From: Chitinophagaceae bacterium
Lineage (GTDB): Bacteria > Bacteroidota > Bacteroidia > Chitinophagales > Chitinophagaceae
DNA: 11,181 nt
Assembly (NCBI GenBank): GCA_947472635.1
Contig: CANJDY010000056.1
Coordinates: 1 to 11,181, forward strand
Direction: 5' to 3'
This document shows, in pieces, positions 7,921-11,181 of this stretch (position 1 is its first letter; every line of letters starts with the position of its first letter). The notes under the pieces are model-generated. The model had not been told where the DNA came from. It searched no databases and saw nothing but the letters and a program-made list of their open reading frames with translations. The position numbers and the translations under genes are program-made.

Positions 7921-8044
7921 AATAAATCATTTGATAAAGGTTTCACAATTTTTTTAATTATTTCCACCTAAATTTACTTTTAAGTAGGGACAGGAATCTC
8001 CCATTAAGAGTGACCTTTAAATAAAAAAATAAACGCCATTAAAA

Positions 8045-8821
8045 ATGATTATTTGTATGAAAAAAATCTCCTTTTTATTATTTTCAACTTTGCTATTTGC
8101 TGCCCAGCAAACCATTGCTCAAAAGGGCGATCCTACAGCCACTGAGTTGTGGCAGCCGGAACCTAAGGTGGTAACACCTCCAAAGGGTATTGAGCCGCCG
8201 TCGGATGCCATTATTTTATTTGATGGGAAAAATTTGAATGAGTGGGTGTCTGTTGAGGATAATTCACCCGCCGCGTGGATTGTGAAAAAAGGGGTGTTTA
8301 CTGTAAAGAAGGGTACAGGCAATATCCAAACAAAAAAGTCTTTTACAGATTACCAGTTGCATCTGGAATGGCAGATTCCATCCAATATTACAGGATCTGG
8401 CCAGGGTAGGGGAAATAGTGGATTGTTTCTAGCCTCCACCGGTAAGGGCGACTCAGGTTACGAGATACAGATTCTAGACTGTTATGAAAACAAGACTTAT
8501 GTTAATGGGCAAGTAGGCAGTGTTTACAAACAATATATTCCTTTGGCCAATGCGTGTAGAAAACCTGGAGAGTGGCAAACGTATGATGTCATTTGGACAG
8601 CCCCTCGTTTTAAGGATGGAGGAGATCTTCTTTCACCTGCAAGGGTAACGGTAATCCATAACGGAGTTTTGGTACAGAATAATGTAGCATTAAAAGGAGC
8701 AACCGTTTATATTGGGCAGCCCGTATATACAAAACATGGAGCTTCTCCTATTAAATTACAGGCACATGGTGATGCAAGTGAGCCCCTTAGCTTCAGAAAT
8801 ATCTGGGTAAGAGAACTATAA
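8045..8821 (+). CDS. Exported DUF1080 protein (3-keto-disaccharide hydrolase family)
   Basis: 258-residue protein of the DUF1080 / 3keto-disac_hyd family, a concanavalin-like beta-sandwich. Members studied act on 3-keto-glycosides, cleaving the glycosidic bond after C3 oxidation. Landmarks: FDGKNLNEW (59-67), RGNSGLF (122-128), GYEIQILD (138-145), GEWQTYDVIW (175-184), PIKLQAHG (235-242) and the C-terminal FRNIWVREL. A signal peptide is clear, with probable cleavage after TIA (residue 25), so the protein works in the periplasm or outside the inner membrane. The start is ambiguous: ATG at 8045 gives an odd MIICMKKIS n-region, whereas the in-frame ATG at 8057 gives a standard MKKISFLLF signal and may be the true start. 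The gene is divergent from the GMC unit across 194 bp and ends at a strong bidirectional terminator. Substrate specificity cannot be inferred. Confidence 0.9.
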   Translation: MIICMKKISFLLFSTLLFAAQQTIAQKGDPTATELWQPEPKVVTPPKGIEPPSDAIILFDGKNLNEWVSVEDNSPAAWIVKKGVFTVKKGTGNIQTKKSFTDYQLHLEWQIPSNITGSGQGRGNSGLFLASTGKGDSGYEIQILDCYENKTYVNGQVGSVYKQYIPLANACRKPGEWQTYDVIWTAPRFKDGGDLLSPARVTVIHNGVLVQNNVALKGATVYIGQPVYTKHGASPIKLQAHGDASEPLSFRNIWVREL

Positions 8822-8884
8822 GCAGTTGCTAATTTGCTGCCGTTGCTATAGGTTTTGCTGAGAAGCATTGTAAATTTCTTTAGC

Positions 8885-8934
8885 TGTATAAAAAAAACCC
8901 AATGACATTGAAGTCATTGGGGTTTTTTTATACA
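8885..8934. terminator. Bidirectional intrinsic terminator
   Basis: CCCAATGAC (8898-8906) and GTCATTGGG (8913-8921) form a 9-bp stem with loop ATTGAA. Outside it, TGTATAAAAAAA (8885-8896 and the A at 8897) pairs with TTTTTTTATACA (8923-8934), with a single bulged G at 8922. Each strand thus has a GC-containing stem followed by a T7 run. It lies between the convergent DUF1080 gene (stop at 8821) and ThuA gene (stop at 8947) and should end both transcripts. Confidence 0.9.
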
Positions 8935-8946
8935 ATCAATCAGTGG

Positions 8947-9678
8947 TTATTTTTTTAGGGCATATTTAATTCCTCCCAGTAAATGCTGCAAGTATTCAGG
9001 CTCAGTAAAGGACTCTTTTGTATGTCCCAATTCTGTGTAAAAGGCCCTTCCCCCTTCAAATGCATGATACCAAGCCATTGGATGGTTGTCGCCATTTTTT
9101 CCACCTTCATAAGAGCTCTCGTCTATTCTTAACAGTACGTGTACATCGGGGTTCATGTTTTTAAAATTATACCATTCATCTTTTCTTTCCCATATAGCGG
9201 GCAGGTGTTTGGTAGCAATATTATCTTTATCAGTAACCAATAATTTAGCCATCTGTTGGTGTGGGTGACCGTTGAAACTAGCGCCAACCATTTTAACATA
9301 CCAAGGCCAATCGTATTCACAATCTGTTGCGGCATGAATGCCAACAAAGCCACCACCTTTATGGATATAATTTTCGAGGGCTTTTTGTTGTTCTTCTCCC
9401 AACACATTTCCAGTAGTACTCAAAAATATAATTGCTTTGTATTTAGCCAGATTTTCATCCGTAAATGCTGTAGAATCTTCTGTTGCCTCGGTTAAAAAAT
9501 TATTTTCTACTCCCATTTTTGTAATTGCGGCTATTCCCTCTTTAATACTTGAATGTCTAAATGCACCTGTTTTGGAAAAAATCAATACGGTAGGCTCTTT
9601 CTTTTTGAAGGCAAAAGAAAGACAAATAAATATCAGCAAGGGTACAAACAGTTTTTTGAAAAGCTGGGGTGTATTCAT
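8947..9678 (-). CDS. Exported ThuA-like domain protein
   Basis: 243-residue ThuA-like protein with a class I glutamine-amidotransferase-like fold. It has an N-terminal hydrophobic segment (about 8-23) followed by a lysine cluster: a signal peptide or membrane anchor. Landmarks: VLIFSKTGAFRHSSI (31-45), YKAIIFLSTTGNVL (80-93), GGGFVGIHAATD (108-119), GASFNGHP (132-139), DEWYNF (167-172), HPMAWYHAFEGGRAFYTELG (199-218). The position of the amidotransferase nucleophile cysteine falls in GIHAA, so ordinary glutamine hydrolysis is not expected. ThuA of rhizobia is needed with the dehydrogenase ThuB to use trehalose and related sugars as 3-keto derivatives, which agrees with the GMC, DUF1080 and TIM-barrel genes nearby. 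Its chemical step is unsettled. It lies 110 bp downstream of the NIPSNAP gene on the same strand, probably co-transcribed with it. Confidence 0.87.
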   Translation of the reverse strand: MNTPQLFKKLFVPLLIFICLSFAFKKKEPTVLIFSKTGAFRHSSIKEGIAAITKMGVENNFLTEATEDSTAFTDENLAKYKAIIFLSTTGNVLGEEQQKALENYIHKGGGFVGIHAATDCEYDWPWYVKMVGASFNGHPHQQMAKLLVTDKDNIATKHLPAIWERKDEWYNFKNMNPDVHVLLRIDESSYEGGKNGDNHPMAWYHAFEGGRAFYTELGHTKESFTEPEYLQHLLGGIKYALKK

Positions 9679-9788
9679 GGTGTTGTTTTTGAATGGTGAT
9701 TATTTAATTTAGTAATAGAAAAAAAACTTCAGTTGTTAAAGTAGCAATAGTAGCTTATTAGCGGATAATTATTTTCACTTTCAGCAGA

Positions 9789-10577
9789 TTAATAATCTGA
9801 GTAAGTTGTTGCATGAAGAAATACCTGTTCATTTTTTGAAACACTGTTTTGGTATTCCGGCATAACAGTAAGTTTCTTCCATTCGGGCGATGAACTGAAA
9901 TTTTTCCAATGCTCATCCCTATCTGCCTTGTTTTCATAACTGGTCATGTACATTAGATTAGGCATATGGCTTCCTGCAATAACGGATGCATAAAAAACAG
10001 CATTAAAATTAAGTCGTTTAAATAAAGCAATTTCTCCTCCTTCGTTAAACATTTTTACCTTGCTTTTAAAAAGATTTTCTGTAGCACTTTCATAGCTTCT
10101 TAATTCATATACTCTTTCTGCCGCTGTCGAAGAAAGTTTTGGAAGGTTCATAAATGGTGCGAGTGGGAAGGACTTTAATAGGATATTTTCCAATCTATTG
10201 TAAGGAGGGGTTTTGAAGGAAGCTTCCAGATATAATTTCCCATTTGTCAAGTAATCTGCATCTTTTTCAAGCTTTTCTTGTAAGTTAACTACTTGTTGAA
10301 GTGATTGCACAGGAATAACCACATAGATGCGCTTGTCTGCAGCAGTATCATTTGCGATGCAAGTGAAAACGCCAATATTTTTGATCTGCTGCTTATGCAA
10401 TGCAGGCAAGTAGGCATCCTTGAGGTATTGTTCAATTAAATTTTGCTGGACTAAATTCGAAAAATGGTATACCGTAATCTGATAAAACTCACCTCCCTTG
10501 CTTGCCGGATTAGCTATCGAAAAAATGGGAACAATTAAAGTAATTAGAACTAAGAAATTTTGTAATAATTTTTTCAT
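9789..10577 (-). CDS. Exported NIPSNAP family protein
   Basis: 262 residues when started at the ATG at 10577, which begins a clean signal peptide (MKKLLQNFLVLITLIVPIFS, then IANPA). A longer in-frame start at 10610 adds eleven polar residues ahead of it and is less likely. The mature part shows two ferredoxin-like halves. The first begins FYQITVYHF (31-39). The second, which carries the NIPSNAP signature, begins VYELRSYES (156-164) and includes FNEGGEIALFKRLNF (177-191), PNLMYMTSYE (206-215) and a W224...SPEWKKL (230-236) end block. NIPSNAP domains are alpha+beta barrels with no generally assigned reaction. In Bacteroidota such signal-bearing versions occur near sugar oxidoreductases and ThuA/DUF1080 genes, but a function would be a guess. 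It is upstream of the ThuA gene in the same orientation. No strong promoter was found. Confidence 0.83.
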   Translation of the reverse strand: MKKLLQNFLVLITLIVPIFSIANPASKGGEFYQITVYHFSNLVQQNLIEQYLKDAYLPALHKQQIKNIGVFTCIANDTAADKRIYVVIPVQSLQQVVNLQEKLEKDADYLTNGKLYLEASFKTPPYNRLENILLKSFPLAPFMNLPKLSSTAAERVYELRSYESATENLFKSKVKMFNEGGEIALFKRLNFNAVFYASVIAGSHMPNLMYMTSYENKADRDEHWKNFSSSPEWKKLTVMPEYQNSVSKNEQVFLHATTYSDY

Positions 10578-10748
10578 GTGTATTTTTTGTGTAAAGTCAG
10601 TTTTCGCCATTTATTTAATTTGATAATCGGCAAATTTCATCTTGACTAATTGATTGAAATAGATGTTTAATTATTGAAGGTAGGTGTTTATCTAATTCGA
10701 ATGAATTGAAATTTGTTAAAATTGAGCCGCTTTGTAAAAGCATCAAAA

Positions 10749-10787
10749 AGAACAGGTGACTGAGGGTTTTTCTCAATCACTTGTTCT
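10749..10787 (-). terminator. Intrinsic terminator of the isomerase/epimerase gene
   Basis: Arms AGAACAGGTGACTGAG (10749-10764) and CTCAATCACTTGTTCT (10772-10787) pair over 16 positions with one mismatch and one G-U pair, around a 7-nt loop. On the minus strand the stem is followed by TTTTT (10744-10748 on the plus strand is A-rich). It lies about 40 nt past the stop at 10828, separating this gene from the NIPSNAP gene downstream. The rest of 10578-10748 is AT-rich with no gene visible. Confidence 0.75.
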
Positions 10788-10827
10788 AAGTCTAAATAGT
10801 ATTTTGAAGTAGGATTGATTTTTAAAA

Positions 10828-11181
10828 TCAGATACCTAAAAGTTTCCTATTAAATTCTTCATTGCTTCCTGAACCAGCGAAATCGTCAAAAGCTTTTTCG
10901 GTTACTTTGATAATATGTTCTTTAATGAAGGGTGCGCCTTCTTTTGCACCATCCTCCGAATTTTTAATGGCACATTCCCATTCCAATACTGCCCATCCCT
11001 TATAATCATAGGCAGCGAGTTTGCTGAAAATAGATTTAAAATCAACTTGACCATCACCTAATGAACGGAAGCGCCCAGCTCGGTTTACCCAACTTTGGTA
11101 TCCACCATACACACCTTGCTTACCTGTGGGGTTGAATTCAGCGTCTTTTACATGAAAAGCTTTGATGCGCTGGTGGTAATG
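10828..11181 (-). CDS. Sugar phosphate isomerase/epimerase (xylose isomerase-like TIM barrel), C-terminal part
   Basis: The frame is open to the right edge, so only the last 117 residues are present. They begin HYHQRIKAFHVKDAEFNPTG, then GVYGGYQSWVNRAG, FRSLGDGQVDF, WAVLEWECAIKNSEDGAKEGA and a C-terminal helix ending NRKLLGI. This matches the C-terminal strands of the AP-endonuclease-2/xylose-isomerase-like superfamily. The H of HVKDAE and the E of LEWE are the usual metal-site positions. Full-length relatives are longer than twice this, so most of the barrel lies outside. Relatives isomerise, epimerise or hydrate keto-sugars with a divalent metal. Linked to GMC, DUF1080 and ThuA genes, a step in 3-keto-sugar breakdown is likely; which step is not visible. 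A GTG at 11112 could be mistaken for a start, but homology-like sequence continues upstream of it. Confidence 0.85.
   Translation of the reverse strand, partial: HYHQRIKAFHVKDAEFNPTGKQGVYGGYQSWVNRAGRFRSLGDGQVDFKSIFSKLAAYDYKGWAVLEWECAIKNSEDGAKEGAPFIKEHIIKVTEKAFDDFAGSGSNEEFNRKLLGI

Noticed and set aside
7930..7962. Possible promoter for the DUF1080 gene: TTTG, 21 nt, TAATTATT
   Set aside because: The -7 element misses the TAnnTTTG consensus at two positions, including the final G.
10631..10638. Near-match to a minus-strand -7 element (GAAATTTG) upstream of the NIPSNAP gene
   Set aside because: The first base is wrong and no TTG/TTTG stands at the expected upstream distance.
10816..10830. Short palindrome TGATTTTTAAAATCA overlapping the stop of the isomerase/epimerase gene
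   Set aside because: Pure AT-rich symmetry with no loop space; the stronger hairpin at 10749-10787 explains termination.

Overview
The window looks like chromosomal DNA from a member of the Bacteroidota, most likely a Chitinophagaceae-like organism. The DNA is AT-rich, Shine-Dalgarno sites are weak or absent, and several intergenic regions carry the Bacteroidota sigma factor signature TAnnTTTG, in two cases with a TTTG element 19-22 nt upstream. The families present also fit: a PafA-type alkaline phosphatase, an alpha-oxoamine synthase, a twin-arginine Gluconate_2-dh3 protein paired with a GMC oxidoreductase, DUF1080, ThuA and NIPSNAP. The family-level placement is inference from these traits, not from a marker gene. 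I saw no rRNA, tRNA, CRISPR array, insertion sequence or phage gene.

Left part (1-5140). The 5' end of a PLP-dependent alpha-oxoamine synthase (serine palmitoyltransferase / cysteate acyltransferase / KBL-like) runs off the left edge on the minus strand. Divergent from it is a secreted PafA-like phosphatase whose known active-site residues are all present. Next come a DctA-like dicarboxylate:cation symporter and a class II (MOFRL/DUF4147) glycerate 2-kinase, both on the plus strand and 83 bp apart. They form a plausible uptake-plus-catabolism pair for a C3/C4 hydroxy- or dicarboxylic acid.

Right part (5240-11181). This is a compact set of short transcription units whose families all point to 3-keto-glycoside metabolism. 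A GMC oxidoreductase without a signal peptide is followed by a small Gluconate_2-dh3 subunit with a twin-arginine signal (minus strand). Divergent from the GMC gene is an exported DUF1080 protein (3-keto-disaccharide hydrolase family). Convergent with that one are an exported ThuA-like protein and an exported NIPSNAP protein. At the right edge is the C-terminal part of a sugar phosphate isomerase/epimerase-type TIM barrel. Three strong inverted repeats (5240-5266, 8885-8934, 10749-10787) sit where terminators are expected and divide the cluster into units.

How the genes may work together (inference): the GMC/small-subunit complex, exported through Tat by the small subunit, would oxidise C3-OH of a glycoside in the periplasm. 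The DUF1080 protein would cleave the 3-keto-glycoside. The TIM-barrel, ThuA and NIPSNAP proteins would process the keto-sugar products. Two features stand out. The GMC protein has the cysteine spacing and His/Asn pair of the Fe-S-containing FAD-glucose dehydrogenase alpha subunit, yet no cytochrome c electron acceptor gene is present. In addition, the signal-bearing NIPSNAP and ThuA proteins have no established role in this pathway.
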